This document shows, piece by piece, positions 1 to 8,840 of a DNA stretch of 64,000 bases; the stretch's first letter is position 1, and the number at the start of each line of letters is the position of its first letter. Source of the DNA: Superficieibacter sp. 1612_C1 (GTDB lineage: Bacteria; Pseudomonadota; Gammaproteobacteria; Enterobacterales; Enterobacteriaceae); NCBI RefSeq assembly GCF_015234305.1, contig NZ_JADGMI010000003.1, positions 372,001 through 436,000 of the forward strand, read 5' to 3'. The notes beneath the pieces are model-generated. The model was not told the DNA's origin. It ran no database searches and was given only the letters and a program-made list of their open reading frames with translations. A program made the position numbers and the translations under genes.

Positions 1-858
1 TACCGGGAGATGTTGCAGGATCAACGCATTGAGGTAGTGCATATCTGTACCCCGCATTATCTGCATAAAACCATGATCCTCGACGCGCTGGCCGCAGGAA
101 AAGCCGTTTTCAGCGAGAAGCCGGTGGGAATGAACAGTCTGGAAGTGGCTGACATTGCCGAAGCAGCTAATCACGCGTCGGGCATGCTGGGCGTGTGCTA
201 TCAGAACCGTTACAACCCTACCAGCCGGGCGATCCGTGCTGTGCTGGCATCAAACGTGCTGGGGAAAATGCTCAGCATCAAAGCGGCGCTGACCTGGTCG
301 CGCTCGGGAGGTTACTACACCGAAAGCCCGTGGCGCGGACGCTTTGCCACCGAAGGCGGGAGTCTGCTGATCAATCAGGCGATTCATACGCTGGATCTGA
401 TGCAGTGGTTTGCTGATGGCGTTGATAGCGTTAAGGGCGTGGTCGATAGCGGTCCGCTGGCCGGTACTATCGAAACCGAAGACAGCGCGATGGCGACCTT
501 AGTTCTGCATAACGGCGCACGCGGTTTATTCTGGGCCACCAATAACCACACCACGGATTCCCCGTTGCTGCTGGTAATTCATTGTGAAAAAGGTCTGTTA
601 CAGCTTCGCGATAACACGCTGTGGCAGATTTCTGGCAATGAGCGAATCTCTCTTGCCAATGATAATCCGCCCACGGGCAACGGCAAAAATTACTGGGGAA
701 TTGGCCATCAAAAAGCAATAGAACACTTTTATCAGGCTATTCAGCATGGAGGAGATAGTGACTATATCAATATTAATCAGGCAGCAAAATCCATACATAT
801 CGTGGAGGCAATATATCGCTCTTCACAATTAAGGCAATGGATTAACATTAATTATTAA
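1..858 (+). CDS. Gfo/Idh/MocA-family oxidoreductase, 5' end cut off by window edge
   Basis: The reading frame is open from base 1 (Tyr-Arg-Glu before the first internal Met at base 10), so the gene starts upstream of the window. About 285 C-terminal residues are visible. The N-terminal GxGxxG Rossmann part, roughly 60-70 residues in this family, is missing. Visible family marks are a CTP segment at residues 13-15 counted from the internal Met, the EKP motif (36-38) that contacts the dinucleotide, and a C-terminal segment with GG...NQAIHTLD, which carries the usual catalytic His. Members are NAD(P)-dependent sugar or cyclitol dehydrogenases. The next gene is a GPH sugar transporter on the same strand 79 bp away, so the pair probably handles one sugar or glycoside. 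The substrate cannot be read from the sequence. The pair is absent from this place in E. coli K-12. Confidence 0.85.
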   Translation, partial: YREMLQDQRIEVVHICTPHYLHKTMILDALAAGKAVFSEKPVGMNSLEVADIAEAANHASGMLGVCYQNRYNPTSRAIRAVLASNVLGKMLSIKAALTWSRSGGYYTESPWRGRFATEGGSLLINQAIHTLDLMQWFADGVDSVKGVVDSGPLAGTIETEDSAMATLVLHNGARGLFWATNNHTTDSPLLLVIHCEKGLLQLRDNTLWQISGNERISLANDNPPTGNGKNYWGIGHQKAIEHFYQAIQHGGDSDYININQAAKSIHIVEAIYRSSQLRQWININY

Positions 859-937
859 TATCATCAATTCCAGTGTTAAAGCGTGCCCTGTCTCTGGCCG
901 GGCGCTATAAACCCTACATCAATCTGGAAATAAAAAA

Positions 938-2485
938 ATGGTTAAACCAACTGAAAGAAGAGTCGGTTATGGCGTGGCTATCGGCTACGGCGTGACGGAT
1001 TTATTTGGCGGAGGTGCCTTCGCTATTATTGGAACATGGCTTCTGTTTTTCTACACTACCTATTGCGGATTATCGGTTCTGGAAGCCGGGTCGATATTCG
1101 CTATTGCCAGGGTTATTGATGCGATACTCAGCCCAATCATGGGCTATATTACCGATAACTTTGGCAATACCTGGCTTGGCAGAAAATTCGGCAGACGTCG
1201 GTTTTTTCTGCTGCTCAGCTCCCCGTTAATGTTCCTCTATGCCTTATTATGGGTCACGGATATGGGTTACTGGTATTATCTGGGAACCTATCTCTCTATC
1301 GAACTGTTATCAGCAATGGTACTTGTGCCGTGGGAAACCCTGGCCGCAGAGATGACCAACCGCTATAACGAGCGCAGCCGTCTTTCCGGCGTGCGCATGA
1401 TCTGCTCGCAACTGGGCGGTTTTCTGGCGGTATCGGTGCCGGGCCTGATTATGCAGTTTACCGGCAAAGATAACTCGTTCACCTATACGCTGACCGGCCT
1501 GCTCTTTTCTGTCATCTTCTGCGTGGCGGTGTTCTCTACATGGTGGTGTACCTGGGAAGCCAAAGATGTTCAGGAAGAGGGACATTTTCAGCCGGAGGTT
1601 AACCGCAGTAGCGGCCTGCTTAATCACCTGAAATATCTGGTACTGGATCTACTGTCATCGTTCCGCATCCGCGCCTTCCGCCTGCATATTATTATTTATA
1701 TTTTCTCGTTCACCGCGATGGACGTTTTCGGCTCAGTATTTACCTATTATGTGGTGTACTGTCTGAACCAGGATGCCTCTGCCGTTTCCGGCTGGTTAAG
1801 TATTGCCGCCTTCGCCTCAGTACCGGGCACCTTCGGATTTATGCAATTACTTAACCGCTTTAATGTCACGCCGTCCGGTGCACTGCGCCTTGCCTATGGC
1901 TGCATCTTCTTTGTGCTGGCATTTTTATTTACCGTGTATCTGACCAAAATTAGCGTTCCCACCCTGCTGCTTTCCGGCGTGTTTATCGTGCTGGGTGTCG
2001 CCAGAGCCGGGCTCTATTATATCCCATGGAATATTTACAGCTTTATCCCGGATATTGATGAAATGGTCACCCAACAGCGGCGGGAAGGTATTTTCGCGGG
2101 CGTGATGGTGTTGACACGAAAAAGTACGGTGGCACTGGCAATCCTTATTATCGGCATTGTGTTGCAGGAAGCCGGTTTTGTAAAAGGCAGCGGTATGCAG
2201 CCGGAAAGCGCTCTGCACGCGATTATTGGTCTGATGATTTTTGCCACCGCCGCGCTGCTGGCAGTAAGTTTTTATACCACTTACAAATTCAAACTCACCC
2301 GTGAAACGCACAAACTGCTGATCAAAGAGATCGCCCGGCGTAAGCTCGGCGGTGACTATCGCGACTGTGACGGCGAGACCCGGCAGGTGATCAAACTGCT
2401 TACCGGTTATGAGTACGACAAGGTCTGGGGCGGGGAAGCCAGCCGCCAGTTTAGCGGAAAAACGACTCTGTCCGCGCTCGAATAA
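938..2485 (+). CDS. GPH-family (MelB/YicJ-like) sugar:cation symporter
   Basis: A 515-residue integral membrane protein with about 12 hydrophobic segments. The segment RVIDAILSPIMG (58-69) carries the acidic residue of the MelB-type cation site, and the following loop D73...GRKFGRRR (81-88) is the basic cytoplasmic motif of the glycoside-pentoside-hexuronide:cation symporter family. The protein is longer than MelB (about 470 residues) because of a hydrophilic C-terminal tail after the last helix. It should import a sugar or glycoside with H+ or Na+ across the inner membrane. It follows the Gfo/Idh/MocA gene on the same strand and ends at a hairpin terminator (2507-2534), so the two are likely one transcript. 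The start ATG follows an A-rich stretch with a weak Shine-Dalgarno site. Substrate unknown. Confidence 0.85.
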   Translation: MVKPTERRVGYGVAIGYGVTDLFGGGAFAIIGTWLLFFYTTYCGLSVLEAGSIFAIARVIDAILSPIMGYITDNFGNTWLGRKFGRRRFFLLLSSPLMFLYALLWVTDMGYWYYLGTYLSIELLSAMVLVPWETLAAEMTNRYNERSRLSGVRMICSQLGGFLAVSVPGLIMQFTGKDNSFTYTLTGLLFSVIFCVAVFSTWWCTWEAKDVQEEGHFQPEVNRSSGLLNHLKYLVLDLLSSFRIRAFRLHIIIYIFSFTAMDVFGSVFTYYVVYCLNQDASAVSGWLSIAAFASVPGTFGFMQLLNRFNVTPSGALRLAYGCIFFVLAFLFTVYLTKISVPTLLLSGVFIVLGVARAGLYYIPWNIYSFIPDIDEMVTQQRREGIFAGVMVLTRKSTVALAILIIGIVLQEAGFVKGSGMQPESALHAIIGLMIFATAALLAVSFYTTYKFKLTRETHKLLIKEIARRKLGGDYRDCDGETRQVIKLLTGYEYDKVWGGEASRQFSGKTTLSALE

Positions 2486-2506
2486 TACGGAAAACCCCAC
2501 GTTAAC

Positions 2507-2534
2507 CGCCCTGACAACGATGTCGGGGCGTTTT
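2507..2534 (+). terminator. Rho-independent terminator after the GPH transporter
   Basis: A 9-bp stem (CGCCCTGAC with GTCGGGGCG, one G-T wobble) with a 6-nt loop is followed directly by TTTT. It lies 21 bp after the transporter stop codon. Confidence 0.75.
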
Positions 2535-2565
2535 CCCCCTCTGGCAGCCCTCCCCTCCCTTACGC

Positions 2566-2660
2566 TATACTAGCGGGGAAATTGCCGATCCAGTGCCTTC
2601 GGATCGGCTTATCGTGTCATTCAAACTTCCCTTCCGAGGATCTGGCCTATGGCTGGATAA
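2566..2660 (+). promoter_or_regulatory. paeA leader: -10 element, perfect hairpin and 3-codon mini-ORF
   Basis: A TATACT -10 candidate lies at 2566-2571. Downstream is a perfect 8-bp stem (2584-2591 with 2601-2608, 9-nt loop). A strong Shine-Dalgarno GAGGA (2636-2640) is correctly spaced for ATG GCT GGA TAA (2649-2660), encoding Met-Ala-Gly-stop. The stop is three bases before the paeA ATG at 2664. The GGAT inside the mini-ORF could serve as the paeA ribosome site. This layout suggests translational coupling or leader control. That is inference; I know of no experimental proof for this genome. Confidence 0.45.
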
Positions 2661-2663
2661 GAT

Positions 2664-4001
2664 ATGTTAAACAGTATTTTAGTAATACTTTGCCTGATAG
2701 CCGTGAGTGCATTCTTCTCGTTGTCTGAGATCTCGCTTGCCGCCTCACGAAAGATAAAACTCAAACTCCTTGCCGATGACGGCAACATCAACGCTCAACG
2801 CATTTTGAAAATGCAGGAGAACCCTGGCACCTTCTTTACCGTGGTACAAATTGGCCTTAACGCCGTGGCCATTCTCGGTGGTATCGTCGGCGATGCCGCG
2901 TTTTCACCGGCGTTTTACAACGTTCTGGTCCGCTTTGTCACCCCGGAAATGGCCGAGCAGCTAAGCTTTATCATCTCCTTCTCCCTTGTCACCGGCATGT
3001 TCATTCTGTTCGCCGACCTGACCCCGAAACGCATCGGTATGATTTCGCCTGAAGCTGTGGCTTTGCGCATCATCAACCCGATGCGCTTCTGCCTGTTTAT
3101 CTTCACGCCGCTGGTGTGGTTCTTTAACGGCATGGCAAACAACATTTTCCGTCTGTTCAAACTGCCGATGGTACGTAAAGATGACATCACCTCTGATGAC
3201 ATCTATGCGGTCGTCGAGGCGGGTGCGCTGGCGGGCGTGCTGCGTAAACAGGAACATGAACTGATTGAGAACGTGTTTGAACTGGAGTCACGTACTGTTC
3301 CCTCATCGATGACCTCTCGTGAAAATGTTGTGTGGTTCGATCTGCATGAAGATGAAGAGAGCCTGAAGAAGAAAGTCTCGGAACATCCACACTCTAAGTT
3401 CCTGGTCTGTAAAGAAGATATTGACCATATCATCGGCTATGTCGATTCAAAAGACCTGCTCAACCGCGTGCTGGCCAATCAAAGCCTGGCGCTGAGCAGC
3501 GGCTTACAAATCCGCAATACGCTGATTGTGCCGGATACCCTGACGCTCTCCGAAGCGCTGGAAAGTTTCAAAACGGCGGGTGAAGACTTTGCGGTCATCA
3601 TGAACGAATACGCGCTGGTGGTAGGTATCATCACCCTGAATGATGTGATGACCACGTTAATGGGCGATCTGATCGGTCAGGGGATGGAAGAGCAGATTGT
3701 CGCTCGCGATGAAAACTCGTGGCTGATTGACGGCGGTACGCCGATCGATGACGTGATGCGGGCGCTGGATATCGACGATTTCCCGCAGTCCGGCAACTAT
3801 GAAACCATCGGCGGTTTTATGATGTACATGCTGCGTAAGATCCCCAAGCGCACCGACTCGGTTAAATTCTCCGGCTTTAAGTTTGAGGTGGTGGATATCG
3901 ACAACTACCGTATCGATCAGTTGCTGGTGACGCGCATCGACAGTAGGCCGACGGTCCTGACCCCGAAACTGCCGGACGCCGAAGAGAAAGGCGCAGCGTA
4001 A
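2664..4001 (+). CDS. paeA: Polyamine export protein PaeA (YtfL), CNNM/CorC family
   Basis: A 445-residue protein very similar to E. coli YtfL. The N-terminal DUF21/CNNM membrane domain has hydrophobic segments at about 1-25, 60-85, 95-120 and 135-160. Then come a pair of CBS domains (about 205-335) and a C-terminal CorC_HlyC domain (about 345-430). In E. coli and Salmonella, PaeA protects cells by exporting cadaverine and putrescine across the inner membrane. The ATG at 2664 gives the N-terminus MLNSILVIL, as in E. coli. It is preceded by a hairpin and mini-ORF leader and followed by REP units and a terminator. In K-12 the gene beyond it is msrA; here it is a sugar-transport pair. Confidence 0.95.
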   Translation: MLNSILVILCLIAVSAFFSLSEISLAASRKIKLKLLADDGNINAQRILKMQENPGTFFTVVQIGLNAVAILGGIVGDAAFSPAFYNVLVRFVTPEMAEQLSFIISFSLVTGMFILFADLTPKRIGMISPEAVALRIINPMRFCLFIFTPLVWFFNGMANNIFRLFKLPMVRKDDITSDDIYAVVEAGALAGVLRKQEHELIENVFELESRTVPSSMTSRENVVWFDLHEDEESLKKKVSEHPHSKFLVCKEDIDHIIGYVDSKDLLNRVLANQSLALSSGLQIRNTLIVPDTLTLSEALESFKTAGEDFAVIMNEYALVVGIITLNDVMTTLMGDLIGQGMEEQIVARDENSWLIDGGTPIDDVMRALDIDDFPQSGNYETIGGFMMYMLRKIPKRTDSVKFSGFKFEVVDIDNYRIDQLLVTRIDSRPTVLTPKLPDAEEKGAA

Positions 4002-4015
4002 TACCGTGGAATTAT

Positions 4016-4111
4016 GCCTGGCGGCGCTTCGCTTGCACAGGCCTACAATTGTGAGCAACCTGCTGTTATTGATGATTTTGTAGGCCGGGTAAGGCGAAGC
4101 CGCCACCCGGC
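4016..4111. repeat. BIME: two inverted REP units
   Basis: The unit at 4080-4111 has the genome's REP form (GTAGGCCGGGTAAGGCGAAG, then CCGCCACCCGGC). An inverted, degenerate partner lies at 4016-4046 and ends in GGCCTAC. They sit in the untranslated region after paeA. Similar pairs occur after cpdB and after aidB. Confidence 0.85.
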
Positions 4112-4155
4112 AAAACGGCACGTACAATAGCAAAACAGGTTTCTCAGAAACATCA

Positions 4156-4180
4156 ACGGCCCCTTCTGGGGCCGTTTTTA
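4156..4180 (+). terminator. Rho-independent terminator after paeA
   Basis: CGGCCCC (4157-4163), a TTCT loop and GGGGCCG (4168-4174) are followed by TTTTT. The T run is on the + strand side only, so it mainly serves paeA. It lies between the convergent genes paeA and ytfK. Confidence 0.85.
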
Positions 4181-4216
4181 TTTACTGCTTATATTTTTTA
4201 CTGCATAGCACGTTGA

Positions 4217-4423
4217 TTACGCCATCTCAGTTTGCAGATGCAAAACCTGACGATTGACTTCAGACATCACAGACAAATGCTGCTTGTCCTTCACTTTGGG
4301 GATAAGGATCTTACCCTTATCAAACTCAAAAGCGCCTACGTCCTTGATGTACAACCGTCCACGGAACAGGATCTTCACGTACTTCGCCACCTGACGCGGG
4401 TTGTAGCGTTGGAAAATTTTCAT
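4217..4423 (-). CDS. ytfK: Stringent-response modulator YtfK (DUF1107)
   Basis: A 68-residue protein almost identical to E. coli YtfK; it begins [18 protein letters not shown]. In E. coli, YtfK binds SpoT and shifts its balance from hydrolysis toward (p)ppGpp synthesis during phosphate or fatty-acid starvation. It is soluble, basic at the N-terminus, with no membrane segment. The start is supported by AGGAG about 8 bases upstream. It is convergent with paeA and divergent from ytfJ, as in E. coli. I looked for a clear PhoB box upstream and did not find one I would defend. Confidence 0.93.
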   Translation of the reverse strand: MKIFQRYNPRQVAKYVKILFRGRLYIKDVGAFEFDKGKILIPKVKDKQHLSVMSEVNRQVLHLQTEMA

Positions 4424-4745
4424 TCTTTTAACTCCTGCTGAAGATTACGCCCTTGTGGTGCCACATTTGGCCCAACTGGTTAAGACGCAAATTTAATGCC
4501 CTATGACTATAGACCAGAACCACCGGGAGACCCAGCATGCATAAGTTTATTTACCGTTTGATTACAATTAATCAGAATTTTCTTTTCAGACATCGGACAA
4601 AGGCAGTATAAGCCTTCATTTTTTTTCGAATATGTGCGCTCTACCGCAAATTGGCACCCTGCTTGCGGGAAAAGGTTAAAAATAGCACATATTATTAACA
4701 TTCCGCCGCAAGTGGTCGGATCACCTGTACAAAAAAGGAAGCACC
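4424..4745. other. Intergenic region between divergent ytfK and ytfJ
   Basis: This 322-bp stretch is rather AT-rich and holds the promoters of both genes. A TATAGT -10 candidate for ytfK lies at 4506-4511 on the minus strand, about 80 bp from the start codon, with no convincing -35. No gene-like frame or conserved small RNA is recognisable. Confidence 0.5.
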
Positions 4746-5303
4746 ATGACTTTACGAACGCTGATGGCCTCTTTATGCCTGATACTGCCGATGATGGCAT
4801 CTGCTCATAACTTTAAAGACAACCAGCGCGTACCGCCCGTTGGCATCGCCGACCGTGGCGAACTCATCCTGAGTAACGACAAGTTTAGCTATAAAAACTG
4901 GAATAGCTCGCAGCTCGCCGGAAAAGTGCGGCTGCTGCAACACATCGCGGGCCGCACCTCGGCGAAAGAGAAAAATGCCAATCTGGTTGAAGCGATCAAA
5001 GCGGCGAATTTCCCGCATGATAAATACCAGACCACCACCATCATCAATACCGATGATGCCATCCCCGGCTCGGCCATGTTTGTGCGTAGCAGCATTGAGA
5101 GCAATAAAAAGCTCTACCCGTGGTCGCAGTTTATTGTCGACAGCGATGGAGCCGCTCGCCAGGCCTGGCAGCTGGAAGAGAAAGGATCTGCGGTGGTAGT
5201 GCTGGATAAAGAAGGCCGCGTTCGCTGGGCGAAAGATGGCGCACTGACCCAGCAGGAAGTGCAGCAGGTGGTGAGCCTGCTGCGTCAGTTGCTCAGTAAA
5301 TAG
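4746..5303 (+). CDS. ytfJ: Periplasmic protein YtfJ
   Basis: A 185-residue exported protein. The signal peptide is residues 1-20 (hydrophobic core [12 protein letters not shown], cleavage after ASA before HNFKD). The mature part is homologous to E. coli YtfJ, a thioredoxin-like-fold periplasmic protein of unknown function. No CxxC redox pair is visible. AAGGA lies about 7 bases before the ATG. The last 11 bases overlap the 3' end of convergent cysQ, so the two genes share a termination region. Confidence 0.9.
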   Translation: MTLRTLMASLCLILPMMASAHNFKDNQRVPPVGIADRGELILSNDKFSYKNWNSSQLAGKVRLLQHIAGRTSAKEKNANLVEAIKAANFPHDKYQTTTIINTDDAIPGSAMFVRSSIESNKKLYPWSQFIVDSDGAARQAWQLEEKGSAVVVLDKEGRVRWAKDGALTQQEVQQVVSLLRQLLSK

Positions 5304-6036
5304 AAACGCGGAAACCAGGATTGAGGAAGGATTCACGCGGCGTATAGTCGAGAGTCCTTCCCTGCCAGTCGTGAACGTGCGCCCCGGCGGCAACCGCGAC
5401 CGCATGGCCTGCGGCGGTATCCCAGGCATTGGTTGGCCCGAAACGTGGATAAAGCTGCGCCTGCCCTTCAGCTACCAGGCAAAACTTCAGCGAGGAACCG
5501 ATTGAAGTTGTCTGATGTTCACCCAGTTGCTGAAGATATTCCTGTAATTCGGCATCGTTAGAGTGCGAGCGGCTGATCACCACCAGCGGCGGACGCGCAT
5601 CGCGCACCTGGATTTGATTACGTACGCCGCACTCCTCTTTCCATGCTTTACCTTCAGCGGCGCTGTACATCACTTTAGGCACCGGCGCATACACCACGCC
5701 CAGAACCGGTTTGCCCTGCTCAATCAGCGCAATATTGACGGTAAACTCACCGTTGCGCTTGATAAACTCTTTGGTGCCGTCCAGCGGGTCAACCAGCCAG
5801 AAACGCTGCCAGTGCTGACGCTCATCCCATGAAGGCGGATCTTCTTCCGACAGGACCGGGATATCCGGCGTCAGCGTTTTCAGCCCCTCAATAATTACGT
5901 TATGCGCCGCAATGTCCGCCGCCGTTACCGGAGAATCATCCTGCTTGCTGGTCACTTCTATCGGTTTAACGCCGTCATAAACCTGCATGATGGCATCACC
6001 TGCATGCCGGGCAAGCTCGCATATTTGTTGTAGCAT
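5293..6036 (-). CDS. cysQ: 3'(2'),5'-bisphosphate nucleotidase CysQ
   Basis: A 247-residue protein of the inositol-monophosphatase superfamily that converts 3'-phosphoadenosine 5'-phosphate (PAP) to AMP. It clears the by-product of PAPS reduction in sulfate assimilation. Metal-binding motifs are all present: E64-E65-D66, DPLDGTKEF at 83-91 and WDTAAGHA near 205. The length matches E. coli (246). The start at 6036 has an AGGTGGA ribosome site. It is divergent from cpdB, whose product also degrades nucleotides but in the periplasm. Confidence 0.96.
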   Translation of the reverse strand: MLQQICELARHAGDAIMQVYDGVKPIEVTSKQDDSPVTAADIAAHNVIIEGLKTLTPDIPVLSEEDPPSWDERQHWQRFWLVDPLDGTKEFIKRNGEFTVNIALIEQGKPVLGVVYAPVPKVMYSAAEGKAWKEECGVRNQIQVRDARPPLVVISRSHSNDAELQEYLQQLGEHQTTSIGSSLKFCLVAEGQAQLYPRFGPTNAWDTAAGHAVAVAAGAHVHDWQGRTLDYTPRESFLNPGFRVSIY

Positions 6037-6111
6037 TTTCCACCTCTCTCATACGATAGTGGTATTAACTCATTGTTTTATTTATACCCTATCCGAAAAT
6101 AATTCGCCATC

Positions 6112-6138
6112 TGTGATAACAGTTACATTTTTGTTATC
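6112..6138. promoter_or_regulatory. CRP-like site overlapping a GATAACA palindrome, cysQ-cpdB intergenic
   Basis: TGTGA-N6-TTACA (6112-6127) differs by one base from the CRP consensus TGTGA-N6-TCACA. It overlaps a perfect inverted repeat GATAACA (6115-6121) / TGTTATC (6132-6138) with a 10-nt centre. cpdB synthesis is classically catabolite-repressed, so a CRP site here is plausible. The second palindrome has no assigned regulator. Confidence 0.4.
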
Positions 6139-6225
6139 GAAATACATGGCAAGATTCACACTTCTGTCAGCAACAAAATGTATATACATTTTCTTTTGTG
6201 CCTCAGATCAAAAAGGATGGCTCTG

Positions 6226-8169
6226 ATGATTAAGTTTAGTGTAACGCTCCTGGCTACGTTGATTGCGGCGAGCGTGAATGCAGCAACAGTGGATCTCCGC
6301 ATCCTGGAAACCACTGATTTGCATAGCAATATGATGGACTTTGATTACTACAAAGATACCCCGACGGAAAAATTCGGACTGGTCCGCACGGCGACGCTGA
6401 TAAATGCCGCCCGCAGCGAAGCGACCAATAGCGTGCTGGTGGACAACGGCGACATCATTCAGGGCAGCCCGCTGGGCGACTATGCCGCAGCGAAAGGATT
6501 GAAAAAGGGTGATATTCACCCGGTCTATAAAGCGTTCAACACGCTGGATTACGCGGTGGGCAACCTCGGCAATCACGAATTTAATTACGGTCTCGACTAT
6601 CTGCAAACCGCGCTGGCTGGGGCGAAATTCCCTTATGTGAATGCCAACGTCATTGACGTTAAAACGCAACAGCCGCTGTTTACGCCCTACCTGATTAAAG
6701 AGACGCAGGTTAAGGATCAGGAGGGCAAAACGCACGCGCTGCACATTGGCTACATCGGTGTGGTGCCGCCACAGATCATGACCTGGGATAAAGCCAATCT
6801 GTCCGGCAAGGTGACGGTGAATGATATTACTGAAACCGTACGCAAATACGTGCCGGAAATGCGTGAGAAAGGCGCTGATATTGTGGTAGTGATTGCTCAC
6901 TCCGGTTTGTCCGCCGACCCGTATCAGGCGATGGCGGAGAACTCCGTCTATTACCTCAGCGAGGTGCCCGGCGTGGATGCCATTATGTTCGGCCACGCCC
7001 ACGCGGTCTTCCCGTCGAAGGATTTTGCCGCGATTAAAGGCGTCGATCTGCAAAAAGGCACGCTTAACGGCGTTCCGGCGGTAATGCCGGGCATGTGGGG
7101 CGATCACTTAGGGGTAGTGGATCTGGTAGTAAATAACAACAGCGGAAAATGGCAGGTTAGCCAGGCGAAAGCGGAAGCGCGGCCGATTTACGACGTGGCG
7201 GCGAAAAAATCGCTGGCCGCAGAAGATGCAAAACTGGTCGAGGTGTTGAAAGCCGATCACGATGCCACACGCGAGTTTGTCAGCCAGCCGATCGGAAAAT
7301 CCGCCGACAACATGTACAGTTATTTGTCGCTGGTACAGGACGACCCGACCGTTCAGGTGGTGAACAACGCGCAAAAAGCCTACGTTGAGCATTTTATTCA
7401 GGGCGATCCAGATCTGGCGAAGCTGCCGGTGCTTTCTGCTGCCGCACCGTTTAAGGCGGGCGGACGTAAAAACGATCCGGCGAGCTATGTCGAAGTGGAA
7501 AAGGGGCAGTTGACCTTCCGTAACGCGGCCGATCTTTACCTCTATCCGAACACGCTGGTGGTGGTCAAAGCCAGCGGTAAAGAGGTGAAGGAGTGGCTGG
7601 AGTGTTCAGCCGGGCAGTTTAATCAAATCGATCCGCACAGCAGCAAGCCGCAGGCGCTGATTAACTGGGACGATTTCCGCACCTACAATTTCGACGTTAT
7701 TGACGGCGTGAATTATCAGATTGATGTAACCCAGCCTGCCCGCTACGACGGCGAGTGCCAGAGCGTGAACCCGCAGGCGGAACGTATCAAGGATCTGACC
7801 TATAACGGCAAGCCCATCGATCCAGACGCCACTTTCCTGGTGGCGACCAACAATTACCGCGCTTACGGCGGCAAGTTTGCCGGTACGGGCGACGAGCATA
7901 TCGCGTTTGCCTCTCCGGATGAAAACCGCGCGGTGCTGGCGGCATGGATTGGTGCGGAGTCGAAACGTGCCGGAGAGATCCACCCGGCAGCGGATAATAA
8001 CTGGCGTCTGGCACCGATCCACAGTGATACAACGCTGGATATTCGCTTTGAAACCTCGCCATCAGAGAAAGCGGCGGCGTTTATTAAAGAGAAGGCCCAG
8101 TATCCAATGCATCAGGTGGCGACCGATGATATTGGTTTCGCAATTTATCAGCTGGATTTAAGCAAGTAG
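6226..8169 (+). CDS. cpdB: 2',3'-cyclic-nucleotide 2'-phosphodiesterase / 3'-nucleotidase CpdB
   Basis: Periplasmic bifunctional enzyme, 647 residues, the same length as E. coli CpdB. Signal peptide residues 1-19 ([19 protein letters not shown]). The N-terminal calcineurin-like metallophosphatase domain shows [29 protein letters not shown] and FGHAHAVF. The C-terminal 5'-nucleotidase specificity domain lies at about 370-590. I chose the ATG at 6226 over in-frame ATGs at 6178 and 6217 because it gives a proper signal peptide, matches E. coli, and has AAGGA about 8 bases upstream. Divergent from cysQ; followed by a stem-loop (8175-8205) and REP units. Confidence 0.96.
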   Translation: MIKFSVTLLATLIAASVNAATVDLRILETTDLHSNMMDFDYYKDTPTEKFGLVRTATLINAARSEATNSVLVDNGDIIQGSPLGDYAAAKGLKKGDIHPVYKAFNTLDYAVGNLGNHEFNYGLDYLQTALAGAKFPYVNANVIDVKTQQPLFTPYLIKETQVKDQEGKTHALHIGYIGVVPPQIMTWDKANLSGKVTVNDITETVRKYVPEMREKGADIVVVIAHSGLSADPYQAMAENSVYYLSEVPGVDAIMFGHAHAVFPSKDFAAIKGVDLQKGTLNGVPAVMPGMWGDHLGVVDLVVNNNSGKWQVSQAKAEARPIYDVAAKKSLAAEDAKLVEVLKADHDATREFVSQPIGKSADNMYSYLSLVQDDPTVQVVNNAQKAYVEHFIQGDPDLAKLPVLSAAAPFKAGGRKNDPASYVEVEKGQLTFRNAADLYLYPNTLVVVKASGKEVKEWLECSAGQFNQIDPHSSKPQALINWDDFRTYNFDVIDGVNYQIDVTQPARYDGECQSVNPQAERIKDLTYNGKPIDPDATFLVATNNYRAYGGKFAGTGDEHIAFASPDENRAVLAAWIGAESKRAGEIHPAADNNWRLAPIHSDTTLDIRFETSPSEKAAAFIKEKAQYPMHQVATDDIGFAIYQLDLSK

Positions 8170-8174
8170 AGGGC

Positions 8175-8205
8175 GGACTCAGGAGTCTATCGCGGCTCCT
8201 GAGCC
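8175..8205 (+). terminator. Stem-loop after cpdB, weak terminator candidate
   Basis: CTCAGGAG (8178-8185) pairs perfectly with CTCCTGAG (8196-8203), with further G-C pairs outside. No T run follows, so it may be an mRNA-stabilising stem rather than an efficient terminator. Confidence 0.4.
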
Positions 8206-8211
8206 TTACAT

Positions 8212-8324
8212 GCCGGGTGGCGGCTTCGCCTTACCCAGCCTACAGAAGCATCACACACCATTCCCTGCGTGGGAATCCCTACGCCGTTCCGCCCGTAGGC
8301 CCGGTAAGCGCAGCGCCACCGGGC
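8212..8324. repeat. BIME: inverted pair of REP units after cpdB
   Basis: Unit one, 8212-8243, starts GCCGGGTGGCGGCTTCGCC. Unit two, 8295-8324, is inverted and starts GTAGGCCCGGTAAGCGCAGC. The internal bases differ between units (TTCGCC versus GCGCAG), so two REP subtypes are paired. They lie between convergent cpdB and ytfH. Confidence 0.85.
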
Positions 8325-8370
8325 AGGTAACGCACTGTCTGCCGCCCGTTGCCGGCTTCGCCTGACGTCG

Positions 8371-8757
8371 TTACGCCGCGCGTTCATCACGTGTAGCCAG
8401 CACTTCCGGCAGGTTCAGTTCGATCCAGTCCGCCAATGCCGCCACCTTTTCACTCACCTGTTCGCCCAACGCCGTCAGACTATATTCAACGTGCGGCGGG
8501 ACAACCGGGTATGACACCCGGTTCACGAAGCCGTCCATCTCCAGCGCCTGTAACGACTGCGCCAGCATTTTTTCGCTGACGCCGCCCATCTTACGGCGCA
8601 GGTCACTGAACCGATGGGTGCCATCGCGCAGCGCCACCAGAATCAACACGCCCCAGCGGCTGGTGACGTGTTTAAGCACATCGCGGGACGGACAATGCTC
8701 CGCAAATAAATTGCCGTTGCGCAGTTGTTCGCTGAGAGTCAAATTTGCCATCTTCAT
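8371..8757 (-). CDS. ytfH: HxlR-family transcriptional regulator YtfH
   Basis: A 128-residue winged-helix protein of the HxlR (MarR-like) family. The DNA-binding core is at about 25-95, with the typical SRWGVLILVALRDGTHRFSDL segment and the wing before VEYSLT. It has one N-terminal Cys (C22 in EHCPSRDVL). In related regulators such as B. subtilis YodB and corynebacterial QorR, a Cys in this region senses quinones or oxidants. It is divergent from qorB, a quinone reductase, so local control of qorB is a reasonable inference. The start at 8757 has AAGG at correct spacing. Confidence 0.9.
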   Translation of the reverse strand: MKMANLTLSEQLRNGNLFAEHCPSRDVLKHVTSRWGVLILVALRDGTHRFSDLRRKMGGVSEKMLAQSLQALEMDGFVNRVSYPVVPPHVEYSLTALGEQVSEKVAALADWIELNLPEVLATRDERAA

Positions 8758-8775
8758 ACTAACCTTTTTGTGCGT

Positions 8776-8792
8776 ACTTACTAAAAGTAAGT
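8776..8792. promoter_or_regulatory. Palindrome, probable YtfH operator
   Basis: ACTTAC (8776-8781), five A/T bases and GTAAGT (8787-8792) form a perfect inverted repeat in the 83-bp divergent ytfH-qorB spacer. Its place suggests a site that controls both genes. The regulator assignment is inferred from position only. Confidence 0.5.
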
Positions 8793-8840
8793 TTAAGTGT
8801 TAGCGTGATCCAACACAAGGCAAAACAGAAGGAAGATCTC

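Noticed and set aside
4561-4625. Possible PhoB box before ytfK
   Set aside because: TTGTCCGATG and TGTCTGA fragments do not match the spaced CTGTCAT repeats well enough.
6178-6225. Extended N-terminus for cpdB
   Set aside because: The added residues would precede the signal peptide and are not conserved. The ATG at 6226 has a better ribosome site.
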